DNA of 64,000 nt from Palaemon carinicauda (lineage: Eukaryota > Arthropoda > Malacostraca > Decapoda > Palaemonidae): assembly GCF_036898095.1 (NCBI RefSeq), contig NC_090761.1:43196946-43260945 (forward strand). Reading direction: 5' to 3'. The notes beneath the pieces are model-generated. The model was given only the letters and a program-made list of their open reading frames with translations, was not told the DNA's origin and did no database searches. Every line of letters starts with the position of its first letter. Positions within the stretch are counted from its first letter, which is position 1. The position numbers were made by a program, and so were the translations under genes. Positions 10,641-21,132 of this stretch are shown piece after piece.

Positions 10641-11822
10641 TTAAGAGGGAGTTGAGTGCAGAGCCATTCTCCATGGGTTATTCTTCGTAAACTCCGGGAG
10701 CTTGGAGGCTTCCGGGATGGCGTATTGCTGCTGTTGCGGCAGTCCCGAACACATGAGGCTTTCCACTAAGCTCTCATCATTCTGCATCCTCTCAGTGAGG
10801 GATGACATCATGGACCCGATCAGAGTCAAAAGCTTGTTGGAGAAAGCGTCCGGGTCAAAGGGAGCCACCGGGGTGGGTACGGAGGCTGGCGTCGTTCTCG
10901 AACTATGAGAGGACGAAGACGCAACAGACGAGTCTTTGGGGACTCTAGAGGAAGAAGTCTTGACAGACTTCGGAGACTTGGAAGACTTACGGGTCTTTAG
11001 CAAAGGCCTGCGTTGAGCCTTAATCTTCGGGGTAACTGGGCGAGGCCTGATATCAGCCCCGTGTTTCACCCGGGAAGCCCTGAAAAGAAGAATGGGTAGA
11101 AGTAGTAGAAAAGAAAATCGAGCTAAGGAGAGGAATCTTAGCCCGGGACCCACCTGCCTCACTTGCCTCCCTACCTGGATCCGGCTCGTCAAGGGTCATC
11201 GGCTCTATGTCGAGGCTAATAGCCGCGACGCCTTCCGCTATGGCCTCGCCCATCTCCTCCTGGTCTTGAGCTAAGAGCAAGTCTCTATCTTAGCGATGAT
11301 GGGGTCCGCCACATCTTTAGGAACCGCAGCCGATGTCTTGGCATTGGGGTAAATAAGGTTACACCATTCCTCGGATAGAACATAAGGCTTCTTAGCCTTA
11401 ACGTTGCGGGCGAACCCGCCAACCCAGACCTTAAGGGTCGCCAGTGCTGAGGTCTTAGCAGACTGGGAGCTCTGAAAGATTATAGACCGTTACTAGTGGC
11501 AAGAGACTTCAATGTAGGAAGTGAAATAAGAAGGTTTAGATATCTCCTTTGTGAAAAAACAGGATCATTCGACTAGATGATAGTGGAAATAACAGAAAAG
11601 TCAAAAGATTAAAACTATGTAAATCTAAATAGTAACTGCAGTTCCACTTACCGAGTCCGAGGTGAGTGTTGAGACCAGCTTATAGCAGACCACACAGTTG
11701 TCGGGGTGCCAGACGGTCAGTTCATCGACAAGGACAGCACAGTGGGCGTACGACCTACACACATCGTGGCCGCACGCTTGCTGAAGCACAGCCGTACAGG
11801 CTGTCATCTTACAGCGGACCAC
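10641..11822 (-). pseudogene. DIRS-B gag, 5' copy (two exons, 3' truncated)
   Basis: A first open segment (11822-11652) encodes a Cys/His-rich stretch with CGHDVC, AHCAVL, VWHPDNC and CVVCYKL, which looks like a zinc-binding domain. After a possible intron (11472-11651) the frame resumes as SSQSAKTSALATLKVWVGGF and runs with one frameshift near 11283 to 10641. Later motifs include MGEAIAEGV, a Ser/Lys/Arg-rich middle (about 11000-10900) and TKNNPWRMALHS near the end. Homologous pieces in the same order occur in the gag at 21133-22977. Gag of DIRS elements is thought to coat the RNA. The frame stops at 10641 and RT, RNase H and recombinase are missing below it. Confidence 0.65.
11472..11651 (-). 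other. Candidate spliceosomal intron in DIRS gag
   Basis: Read on the minus strand, the segment begins GTAAGTGGAAC and ends CTATAATCTTTCAG. Removing its 180 bases joins two open segments in phase 0. Read-through instead hits an in-frame stop after VSGTAVTI. A second acceptor-like TTTATTTTACAG sits immediately upstream of the first exon at 11823. The related copy has acceptor-like sites at equivalent places. Confidence 0.5.
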
Positions 11823-13639
11823 CTGTAAAATAAAGATACACAAGTATCCCGTAGTAGGTAAGGGTCCTAGAGGAGCCAGGGGGGCTCCAGGTGCTAAAAA
11901 TAAACCGGCAACCGCCGGCTAAGTATTACATTCTAAACCATAAGAGTAATCAGTAGAAAACACTTGGTAAGGTAAAATGCAAACAAATCAAATCCATAAA
12001 GCTATGATCATTCAAAAGGCGGATAGTCTAGTATAAAGTATAATGAATAATAATATGGTTAATGATTATACCGTTGGCTCCGGGGAGACAACTGAGAGAC
12101 ACAGGGGTCATCGCTAGCCTACCGGGGTAGGCGGGACAAACGGGGAGGGAGGGGAGGGGGAGAGTCAGACTCGCCTCCGGTCGCAAGGACCTAAACAAAG
12201 TAAGAACCAAAAAACTTGACAAAGTACGACAAAGCTCTTAAGTTACAAAAGGGATTCCTGCAAATAAAAGGGGGCTAACATCGTGTGGGGTCCGTGGGAT
12301 GCGGAACGTCACACGGGAGGGGGGGGAATCCTATTGACTGGGTCCCGTGGAGTGCAGAATGACACAGGGGAAACGCTTGAAAAACCCAAAGCATAGCTGA
12401 AATCACTCCAGCCGATCAATGGCCAATCAGAGCGGCGGAGAAAAAACGGCTACGAAAGGGCAGGGAGTAAGCGTAAAAAAAAAGGGATAACAAGCCTCGC
12501 TGGTGTTCACGGCCCCAACTAGGGGAAGGAGTCAGTCGACACCCCAGGTGGGGGGGGGGGGGGAACGGAGAACGAGAGGACTCAACCCGTAAGGCAAAAC
12601 TGCTGACTCCAAGTCTCGGAGACGAGAGGCATCCCTGGAGTGGGGATGGGGTAGGCAGATGGGGGGTGCCATACCCCTGCAATGAGAACAAGCCAATGGG
12701 GAGGCAGGAGGCGATCACGTGGGACAGGGAGACCAACCTGGCCGATGAACCACGATAATAACAACGGAATTATCATAAACGGATAATAGACTAAGGTAAA
12801 ATATTATGATACATGATAATATGATATAATGAATAGGTAAGGCATGCGGCTAAAGTAGGATAGTAAGAGGGACACAGGGAAATAAAGAGCCGAGCCCTCC
12901 AGCGCGGGTCAGTTCCGAGCTGGACGGCGGGGCCAACACGACACAAAATGGGGGCCAACATAAAATCGGGTAGATGCCGATCGTAATAAAACACAATAAA
13001 CTAAAAGGAAATGCCTTGCGAGATTCCCACTCAAACTAAAGCAAAATAACTAGGTGGTAATATAAAAATACTATCGTATTCTGCTAGGTAAAAAACGTAA
13101 TAGCGTGAAGTAACCAACTAGGGAGCGCCCGAAGGCAAGCAGGCATGCCAACCTAAGATCAACTATGATACGTAGGATAATATAAAAGCGAGAAATATCA
13201 TAATCATAATCATGTAATAATAATAAAATAACAGGGTGTGATCGGTGATAAAACCCAGCGAAGGTTCGAAACGAAAAACAATTAGTATAGAGGACTAATT
13301 GTAAGGCGTTAAGAACGAGTGAAAGGAGGTAGCCAGCCAGCATGGCGGCCACGAACCGTAAATAACAAAAAACTGTGATAGAAATAAAACTAAGGACAAG
13401 GCTACCTCCAAATACTTAAAAACTCATAGATCTGGTACTTAACTTAGATGGGGAGACAGTAGAGCCCGACATCATGAATAAATCCTGGGTAAATACCGAG
13501 AAAAAACACCACAGAGAGAACACAGTGTGCGCTAACAACTTGCTATAAAAGGAGTATCGTCACTGGCGTGGGTCGGACTGTTGGTAGTAGAGATCGGAGT
13601 TGGGTGTTGAACGGCACCTCGTTGTAACAGGGATATTGA
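11823..13639 (-). other. DIRS-B 5' leader, non-coding
   Basis: This stretch lies between the right ITR (13640-13797) and the first gag exon. It contains G-rich and C-rich runs (for example around 12315-12330 and 12548-12562) but no frame with a recognisable domain. It may hold a longer upstream intron, given the acceptor-like site at 11823, but I could not place a convincing donor. Confidence 0.45.
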
Positions 13640-13797
13640 GAGGAGATATCTAAATGGTGCGAGACCTCTGGTTGTGATTTATCACACCCCAGTATTATAC
13701 AGACACCTTATAAGGTGAGCGAGCTGGGTTCAACCTAGCATTCCTATACAATTTTTCTCTGGTAATTTTATAGCAGTTTTTACCTTAGCAATGATGT
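13640..13797 (-). repeat. DIRS-B right (5') inverted terminal repeat
   Basis: GATATCTAAATGG, GACACCTTATAAGGTG, CCTAGCATTCCTATA and TTTTTCTCTGGTAATTTTAT align in order with the reverse complement of the left ITR (13798-14136) and with 1150-1280. The outer end finishes GTAAAAAGGG. It belongs to the copy whose gag is at 10641-11822 and touches the left end of the next copy without a spacer. Confidence 0.65.
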
Positions 13798-14136
13798 AAA
13801 AAGGGATTTTGACGAAGGAAAAATTATTTCTGGGGAGAGACCTGTGACGTCCGGTGAAAAAGTCCTTCTTTCTACTTTTTCTGATATAAATCTTCCAATT
13901 TATACCAGAGAAAAATAAAAGCATGGAATGCAGAGGTTACTACCCACGCGCGAGCACCTCGTGAGTGTCGTGTATACTTCAGGGGCGTGAGAAAACCACT
14001 ATTCACAGGCTGTCTTCCATTAAGATAACTCCTTCATCAAAGGGAAGGGCTGTAACAAAGACCCCAGAAACCACACTTGGACCACGCCACGTCACCCACA
14101 CTAACGCCTTCTAGGTCATCCTTCTGCAAAAACATG
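13798..14136 (-). repeat. DIRS-B left (3') inverted terminal repeat
   Basis: The outer end is ATTTTGACGAAGGAAAAAT followed by GGGGAGAGACCTGTGACG. The inner part contains ATTCACAGGCTGTCTTCC and TAGGTCATCCTTCTGC. It is matched in inverted orientation by 1051-1379 and, more weakly, by 13640-13797. Its outermost 55 bases are repeated in inverse in the ICR. Confidence 0.8.
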
Positions 14137-14183
14137 TGGCTTGGCAAGGAAAGGGTGGGTCCGTACAAAAATAACCGGGAAGG

Positions 14184-14286
14184 GTTTCACCGGGCGTCAC
14201 AGGTCTCTCCCCAGAAATAGATTTTTCCTTCGTCAAAACCCCTTTTCTGGGTCGACCTGTGACGGCCAGTGAAAATGTACCAGAGA
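14184..14286 (-). repeat. DIRS-B internal complementary region
   Basis: 14184-14238 (TTTCACCGGGCGTCACAGG...CGTCAAAA) is the reverse complement of the left outer end. 14239-14286 (CCCCTTTTCTGGGTCGACC...GTACCAGAG) represents the complement of the right outer end. The two halves share the inverted motif GTCACAGG / CCTGTGAC. The arrangement equals a joined left-plus-right end, as expected of the DIRS ICR that templates circle closure. Confidence 0.75.
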
Positions 14287-14689
14287 ATGCCTTCCAAGCC
14301 CAATAAAGTAATAACAATGAGGAGAATACAATCACCATGTACGCCAATAATATAATATAATAATGTAAGTAAACGTCCAATTACCAACCAGCCAAATGAC
14401 ATAGGGAACTTAAGGCTAAATAACTATGACGACAAGGAATCAACTGTGTCGAATCGCAAAAGGTATCAAACCTTACATGTCTAAGCATATCTAAACATTA
14501 AAGGAACGGTAATTACAATAACAGTTAAACCATAGGAATTAAACATGGCAAATATCATAGGGCTAACGAACTACCCAGGAGAGTGGCGACGTGGTGTGAG
14601 TGCCGGGTAGGAGGGAGAAGAGAAGAGATGGAAGAAAAGAAGAGGAGGAGATTAATGGGGAGGGATAGGGGCCTGTAAGATCTTTAGAT
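14287..14689 (-). other. DIRS-B spacer between recombinase and ICR
   Basis: This is non-coding. The first bases (GTACCAGAGAAT around 14278) are shared with the equivalent place in DIRS-C (3709), which suggests a conserved 3' untranslated segment. Purine-rich tracts occur at 14600-14660. Confidence 0.4.
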
Positions 14690-15560
14690 AGTGGCGTTTG
14701 ACAACCATAGGGGATTTCCAACCCGTATATTTTTCAAAATCATCAAAGTCCCTGTTCTGGAAGTAATTGATGGAGGTATCTACTGGCCGTATATCATGAG
14801 CCTGGGGAAATTATTCCGGATTAGTATGTTTAATGAAGTAGAGGATTTGTTGCCTGAAACCGTGAATGGAAATAGTACCTCCTTGTTCCCTGATAACCAA
14901 GGGGCCAGACGAGCGGGTGGCAGTTCTAGCTAAAAAGGCCTTGAGAGTAGTGACTGTACACAGAAAAGATCCTGGGGAAGAAGAATAATCTTCCGAGGGG
15001 AGCACCTATTTTGCGGATCCTCATTTTTTAGCTAGGAAAGCTTTGTCTGGAGAAAGGAGTACTTCGGCTGAAGGGAGGAAATCTGTTTTCCGGGTTTCGT
15101 GAGAGAGCTGCTAGTTCTGATATTCCATCACCTGAGGCCAAAGCCGTTAGAAATAAAGTCTAACTAAGAAGAGTGATATAAGAGCAGGATTCATTGTCCG
15201 TGTCCCTCGCAAGTTTGAGGACACCGTTCAGAGACCAGAGTCCTTTTGTGGCCGAACCGAAGGTCAAAGCCTAGCACATGTTTTTGGAATAGATGAGAAA
15301 TAGGAATCAGCTAGGTTAATGCTAAACCCAACAAGGAAGATGATCTTCCAAGCTGACTTGATGGTGGTTAAAGTGCTAACTGTTAGGCCTTTGCCAAATA
15401 GGAACCTCAAGAAAGAGATGGCTATATTCGGAGACATACGAGTATGGTCTGAACTCTTAGGGAATCTGCTAGTTCTTAACGGCCGAATCATATTGGCGAA
15501 TTGTCGAGTTCCTTTTGTCCGATTCGATGAAGAGATAGTTTTCCGGTTCAATGTTCACGT
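14690..15560 (-). pseudogene. DIRS-B tyrosine recombinase (degraded)
   Basis: Two pieces are readable. 15551-15264 contains FLRFLFGKGLTVSTLTTIKS followed by GFSINLADSYFSSIPK, matching the N-terminal SAM-like core domain of DIRS recombinases. 15005-14811 contains TVTTLKAFLARTATRSSGPL and FRQQILYFIKHTNPE, matching the C-terminal half around the 'VKALKxFLxRT' motif. The catalytic Arg/His/Tyr set cannot be traced with certainty because of frameshifts. The enzyme would integrate the circular DNA without a target duplication. Confidence 0.6.
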
Positions 15561-15580
15561 TTCTACGAGCTGCAAACCTC

Positions 15581-17254
15581 CTATCCTTGAGTAATCTGAC
15601 ACTGAGTTTGGATTACTTGGGTCAGTTTGGGGAACGGGATCCGGAAGGGACGAAGTTTCAACTCAAGGAGGAGAGGAAACCAACTGTTCTTGGCCAGTGA
15701 GGTGGTACTAAAGCCACTGCGCCCCGGAAGGAGCGTAGTTTGTGTAAAAGTTTTAGAAGATTCACTGGGGGAAATAGGGAAATAACCTTCTAAGGGTTCC
15801 GATCCCGGGGTAATGCGTTCATGGCATAAGCCCGAGGGTCCAGGGTTGGGGTCACATAACAAGGAAGTTTGTGATTCATCTGAGTTGCGAATAGATCTAC
15901 CTGGAGGCCCGGAACCAGCCTGAGTATCCACCGGAATGAAATTATGTCTAGAGACCATTCTGACTCCAGTAGTTTCGTCCTGGATAGTGAGTCAGCTCTC
16001 ACATTCTGGACTCCCGCTAGGTGAGTTGCTGACAGGAACCAGTTCTTTTCTGTTGCCCAGGCGAAGATAGTGACCAGGATCTGATTCAGGTTGGGTGACT
16101 TTGATCCTCCCCTGTTGACGCAGTGTACTACGTCTGTGTTGTCCGACACTACTCTGATGTGGGTCGACCTCGGAGGAGTGTCTCTTCAGGGTCAAGAACA
16201 CTGCCATGGCTTCGAGAACACTGATATGGGACTGTTTCATGGCGGGTGACCAAGAGCCCTGAAACATCTGATGTTCGGAGTAATCCCTCCATCCACTTGA
16301 GACGCGGCTGTATGGAATGTCACTTGTGGAGGTGGGCATTGTAAAGGAACCGATTTGGAGAGGTTCTCCTGTTCGGACCATGGGCGAAGTCTCATTTTCA
16401 AGACAGAGGGGATCTTCGAGACCTTGTCTCTTAAAGGTACTGTAGCTCTCTTTCTCCAAACTCGATTGATGTCGGAGTTTGGCTTTTAATAGGAGATCTG
16501 TTACTGAAGTGAATTGGAGAAGGCCGAGGATACTTTCTAAGGCTCTTCTGGACACCTGTTTGTGTTTGAGAAAATTCTTGATCTTGGAAGCTATTCCTCT
16601 TACCTTTTTGGAAGGGAGAGACGTGTTCTTCGAAAGGTCCCACTGAATGGCTAACCATTCTAAGTGGCCTAATGGTTGCAGGCGAGACTTTTGGAGATTG
16701 ACCCGAAATCACAGGTTGTCGAGAAATCGAAGTACTTCCTTCGTAGCTCTGTTGCCTTCTATGGCCGACCGGGCCCAATTGAGCCAACCGTCCAGATATG
16801 CAATGATCTGTATCTCTTGGTTCCTGAGTTGTTCTAACACTGTCTCTCCCAGTTTCGTGAATATCCTGGGATCAATGTTGAGGCCGAAGGGCATGTCTTG
16901 AACTCAAAAGGCTTTCCTGCCTAGGCGGAAACCCAGATAATAAGAGAAGTTTCGAGCTATAGGCACATGATAATAGTCGTCGGTAAGATAAAAAAAGGTG
17001 GTGACGGCCCCACGGGGAAGTAAGGTCCGTACCCGAGAGATAGTCAACATCCGGAACTTGACGCAGAGAATGTAAGAGTTTAGCTTTGACAAGTCCAGGT
17101 CCACTCTCAATGCCGACAAGCCTTTCTTCGGAATTGTGAACAGGCGGCCTTGGAACTTCAGTGATCGATCCCATTTGATTGCTTTCTTCTTGAGTAACTG
17201 TGGTGTACTCTTTCAGGATGGGAGTGGATTTCTGGGAGAAAGTCACTGGTGGAG
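15581..17254 (-). pseudogene. DIRS-B reverse transcriptase-RNase H (degraded)
   Basis: The RT begins above 17240 (GRLFTIPKKGLSALR in one frame) and carries motif A as YLTDDYYHVPIAR near 16970, MPFGLNIDPRIFTKL near 16890 and motif C as YLDGW near 16800, where the second catalytic Asp is Gly. RNase H follows: HISVLEAMAVFLTLK (Glu), SDNTDVVHCVNRGG (Asp), then NVRADSLSR (Asp). The connection region has DLFATQMNHKLPCYV and LDPRAYAMNALPRD, typical for DIRS elements. Frames shift several times between 16555 and 15790, so it is inactive. The 5' edge meets the LINE insertion. Confidence 0.75.
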
Positions 17255-17947
17255 GAGGACCTTGTGGGTCAGGGCACCAGCCGCCCGTTGAGATACTACC
17301 ACTAGAGAGGTATTGGATCCTTTGACTGGCCAGACAGTATTGCATTGGACCCCTCTCACTAGTCACGGGTTATTTTTTCTTTGCCTACACTTACACGGAA
17401 TAGTCTGGCCTATTCTTTACATATTCTCGTCTTTCCTCATACATCTGACAACAATGAGATACTTAACACTTCTTCACCAAGGGGTTAATTTACTGCACTG
17501 CAATTTGTTCAGTGTACTTTCCTCTTGGTAAGGGTAGAAGAGACTCTTTAGCTATGGTAAGCAGCTCTTCTAGGAGAAGGACACTCCAAAATTAAACCAT
17601 TGTCCTCTAGTCTTGGGTAGTGCCATAGCCTCTGTACCATGGTCTTCCACTGTCTTGGGTTAGAGTTCTCTTGCTTGAGGGTACACTCGGGCACACTATT
17701 CTATCTTATTTTTTTTTTCTTCCTCTTGTTTTTTTGAAATGGTGTGTTGGGCAGGCTTAATAGAAGGGCCATGGATGCCTGGTGGTTTATCAAGAGGTTG
17801 TCTTTTCCTTTTTCTGATTTTTTCTTCTCAAAACCATCCTTACTGTCCTCCCTTCAGTTGAAGTGGCTATCCTGGAGGGTATTTAGCCTTGCATGGTGTA
17901 TCGGCTCCTCTATGTTGACCAGTTTTTCCGACTTTTTACTATAGTCT

Positions 17948-20895
17948 ATGGATATCATCAATCACTTTTATTATTATTCTGTACATATTGTTTTTGTTTT
18001 AATTCTTGTTAATCTAGTTTTTAAGTATGATGTCTCTTTTTTATTTCTATTAATTCTTATGCTGTCTGGAGACATTGAGCAAAATCCGGGACCAGTACGT
18101 CCTAGATTTCGTCAATGTCGTCTTCTGTATTGCAATATTCGTGGTCTTCATGCAAATATCCGAGACCTTACAGTTGCGTCCAGACAGTATGATATTCTTT
18201 TGTGCTCAGAAACTTTGGTTTCTAATATGAGGCACTCATCCGAGCTCCTTATAACTGGTTTTAAGAAGCCAATAATGCTGAAACGTGATTCCATTCCTAG
18301 GGCCAGGGGAATGGCGGTGTATATTAGGACCGAGTACCCTGCTTCTCATAAGTCCTGCTATCAATGTGGATGTCATGAGATTCAGGTAATAAAAGTTTGT
18401 GGCAGGCTAACAACTTTTATTTGTGTTCAATCTACCGGAATCCAGACATGGATGGTTCTATCTTTGATTGTCTTCTTACCATTATGGCTAAGATACAAGA
18501 AGATGATAGAAAGGCTTCGTTTGTCTTTGTTGGTGATTTTAATGCTCACCATAGGGAGTGGTTGAGTTCTATCTCTCCTACCGATCGCCATGGCTTAAGA
18601 GCTTTAGACTTTGCCTCAGAATCAGGCTGTGAGCAAATCATAAATGAAGCTACTCACAGGTCTGGTAATTGCTTGGACCTCGTATACACTGACTCCCCTG
18701 GCGTTATAACTAGTAAGGTTGGTTCTCCAGTCGGGACTTCTGATCATGCCTTGATTTCATTATTAGTGAAGACTGAGCAGCCTGTCCCTGATATATCATA
18801 TTCTTGTAAAATTTATATGAAATCCCAAGCAGACTGGAATGGGATTTTGCATGATCTTTTGTGCTTGAATTGGTCACAATTATATAATAGTGTAGATCCT
18901 GTTGTCCCTTTGAATGAGAATCTAGTCAACATAATTGATAGGCGTATCCCTTCTCGTGTGCTAAGGTACCGAATGAAGGACAAACCGTGGTTCAATGATG
19001 ATTGTAGACGTGCTTATTTGGAGAAGCAGGAGGCCTATCACCTTTGGAAGGGTAACAGATCAGATTTGACCTGGAACAACTATACTCAGCTTCGAGCTTT
19101 TGCTCAGAGAGTTTATGCCTCAACTGAAAAGGAGTACAATTTAATCATAAAAGAAACCCTCTCTGGTACAACTCAGGAACATAAATGGTGGTCTACCCTT
19201 AAATCTGCACTCTTTGGTGTAGATGCAACAGTTCCTCCTTTATTTAAACCAGATGGCTCAGTCACTCACTGTCCAAAGGAAAAGGCAACCCTTTTGGCTG
19301 ATGTTTTTGACAGTAAACAGAGTAATGAAAAACTTGAACTTCCTCATTCCTGTTTTCCTGAGGCTAAACTAACTAGTTTAGCTTTTCGATCTCGTGAGAT
19401 TAAAGCTCTGTTGTTGGACCTTGATGCTTATGGAGGTGTAGACCCTAATGGTATTTTTCCTTTGTTTTTTATAAAGACAGCAGATTTCTTAGCTCCAAAG
19501 TTATCTGTTATTTTACGCAAGTTAGCAAGAAGAGGAGCTTTTAGCACTTGTTGGAGAATTGGTAATGTTACTCCTCTATGTAAATGTGTTTGTGGTAGCT
19601 CAAGTCCCACTGATTACCGCCCAATTTCCATAACTCCCATATTATCTAAAGTTTTTGAACGTCTTCTGGCAAAACGTCTTAATAGGTTTGCTGAAGGTAA
19701 TCATCTATTCCCTAGTTTGCAATTTGGTTTTCGGAAAGGCCTTGGAGCATGTGATGCCCTTCTTACAATCTCCAATGCAGTACAGAAATCCCTTGATTGT
19801 GGTCGGGAAGTTCGTATGATTGGCCTTGATTTTAGTGCTGCCTTTGACCGTGTTAATCATGAGGCCCTTGTTTTCAAACTGAAACAGTTGGGAGTGGGTG
19901 GGTCGTTTCTTAGCATTATTATTGATTTTTTAAGTAGTAGATCTCAAAGAGTTGTTGTTGATGGGCACCATAGTGAGTATAGGAATGTGATATCCGGTGT
20001 TCCACAGGGTAGTGTTCTTGGCCCATTACTTTTCATACTATATACACATGACATGTGGTTTGGCCTAGAAAATAAGCTTGTTGCATATGCAGATGATGCT
20101 ACTCTCTTTGCATCAATTCCATCCCCTGAATGTAGATCTGGGGTTGGTGAATCCCTTAATAGAGATTTAGCTAAAATTAGTGCATGGTGCAAATTATGGG
20201 GTATGAAGTTGAATCCTAACAAAACTCAAAGTATGATTGTAAGTAGGTCAAGGACAGTGGCTCCTCAACATCCGGATCTCAGTATTGATAATGTTTCTTT
20301 AAATTTGTATGACTCTTTCAAAATTTTAGGTGTGATTCTTGACAGCAAATTTACTTTTGAGAAACATATAAGGTCTGTGTCTTCTTCAATTGCACAAAAA
20401 ATTGGCTTATTGAGAAAGTCTTTTAAGATATTCGGTGATCAATCTATTCTGAAGAAGTGTTTTAATTCTTTTATTCTACCTTGTTTTGAGTATTGTTCTC
20501 CGGTCTGGTCTTCAGCTGCTGATTCTCATCTTAATTTGTTGGACAGAAACTTACGGTCTATTAAATTTCTTATTCCTGATCTAGATATTAATCTCTGGCA
20601 CCGTCGATCAATTAGTTCATTATGCATGTTGCATAAGATTTTTCATAACTCTGACCATCCTTTACATTCAGATCTCCCTGGACAATTCTATCCTGTTCGT
20701 AATACTAGGCAGGCAGTTAATTCTAATAGCCAGACCTTCTCCATCATAAGACTCAATACTACGCAGTACTCTAGAAGTTTTATTCCAGCTGTTACCAAGT
20801 TGTGGAATGATCTTCCTAATCGGGTTGTTGAATCAGTAGAACTTCAAAAGTTCAAAGTTGGAGCAAATGCTTTTTTGTTGACCAGACGGACATGA
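17948..20895 (+). pseudogene. LINE ORF2: 2A-like leader, APE endonuclease, reverse transcriptase (one frameshift)
   Basis: The ATG at 17948 opens a hydrophobic N-terminus (residues 7-38) followed by LSGDIEQNPGP (39-49). Endonuclease motifs follow: LLYCNIRGLHANIRD, LLCSETLVS, then after a frameshift near 18400, FVFVGDFNAHHREWL and VGTSDHALIS. RT motifs are DYRPISITPILSKVFERL, QFGFRKGLGACDAL, MIGLDFSAAFDRVNH, GVPQGSVLGPLLF and the catalytic box YADDATLF (about 20090-20110). There is no RNase H. The C-terminus (from about 20500) has a short Leu/Ser-rich thumb and ends at 20895. Apart from the single frameshift the frame is open over nearly 3 kb, so the copy is relatively young. The endonuclease nicks target DNA and the RT copies the RNA at the nick. 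Confidence 0.9.
18059..18094 (+). other. 2A-like ribosome-skipping motif
   Basis: Codons 38-49 of the LINE ORF read MLSGDIEQNPGP, matching the D-(V/I)-E-x-N-P-G-P core of 2A peptides. In the known cases the ribosome skips the Gly-Pro bond. 2A-like motifs at the N-terminus of APE-type LINE ORFs have been described in other animals. Here skipping would free the first 48 residues (mostly hydrophobic, possibly a signal or membrane segment) from the endonuclease-RT. Activity is inferred, not shown. Confidence 0.8.
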
Positions 20896-21132
20896 GTCTT
20901 TTTATAGTTTATATATGACATTTTTGTTGTTGACGTTGTTAATAGTTTATATATGATATATCTCTTTTGACATTACTTTTTTTAGAATGATTTGTTAATT
21001 TGTTTTCTTCAGTTATTTATTTCCTTATTTCCTTTCCTCACTGGGCTATTTTTCCCTATTGGAGCCCCTGGGCTTATAGCATCTTGCTTTTCCAATTAGG
21101 GTTGTAGCTTGGATAGTAATAATAATAATAAT

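Larger units (their letters stand above)
17255..21132 (+). mobile_element. CR1/Jockey-like LINE with 2A-like leader, near full length
   Basis: A 5' untranslated region of about 0.7 kb, one ORF (17948-20895) with endonuclease and RT, a 3' untranslated region, and a tail TTTCCTTTCCTCACTGGGC...AGGGTTGTAGCTTGG ending in (TAA)n at about 21115-21132. The 5' boundary is uncertain by some 50 bases. It lies inside DIRS-B, in opposite orientation, between gag and RT. Related partial copies are at 250-430, 1391-1489, 25931-26372, 60381-60524 and 61012-61115. Confidence 0.8.
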
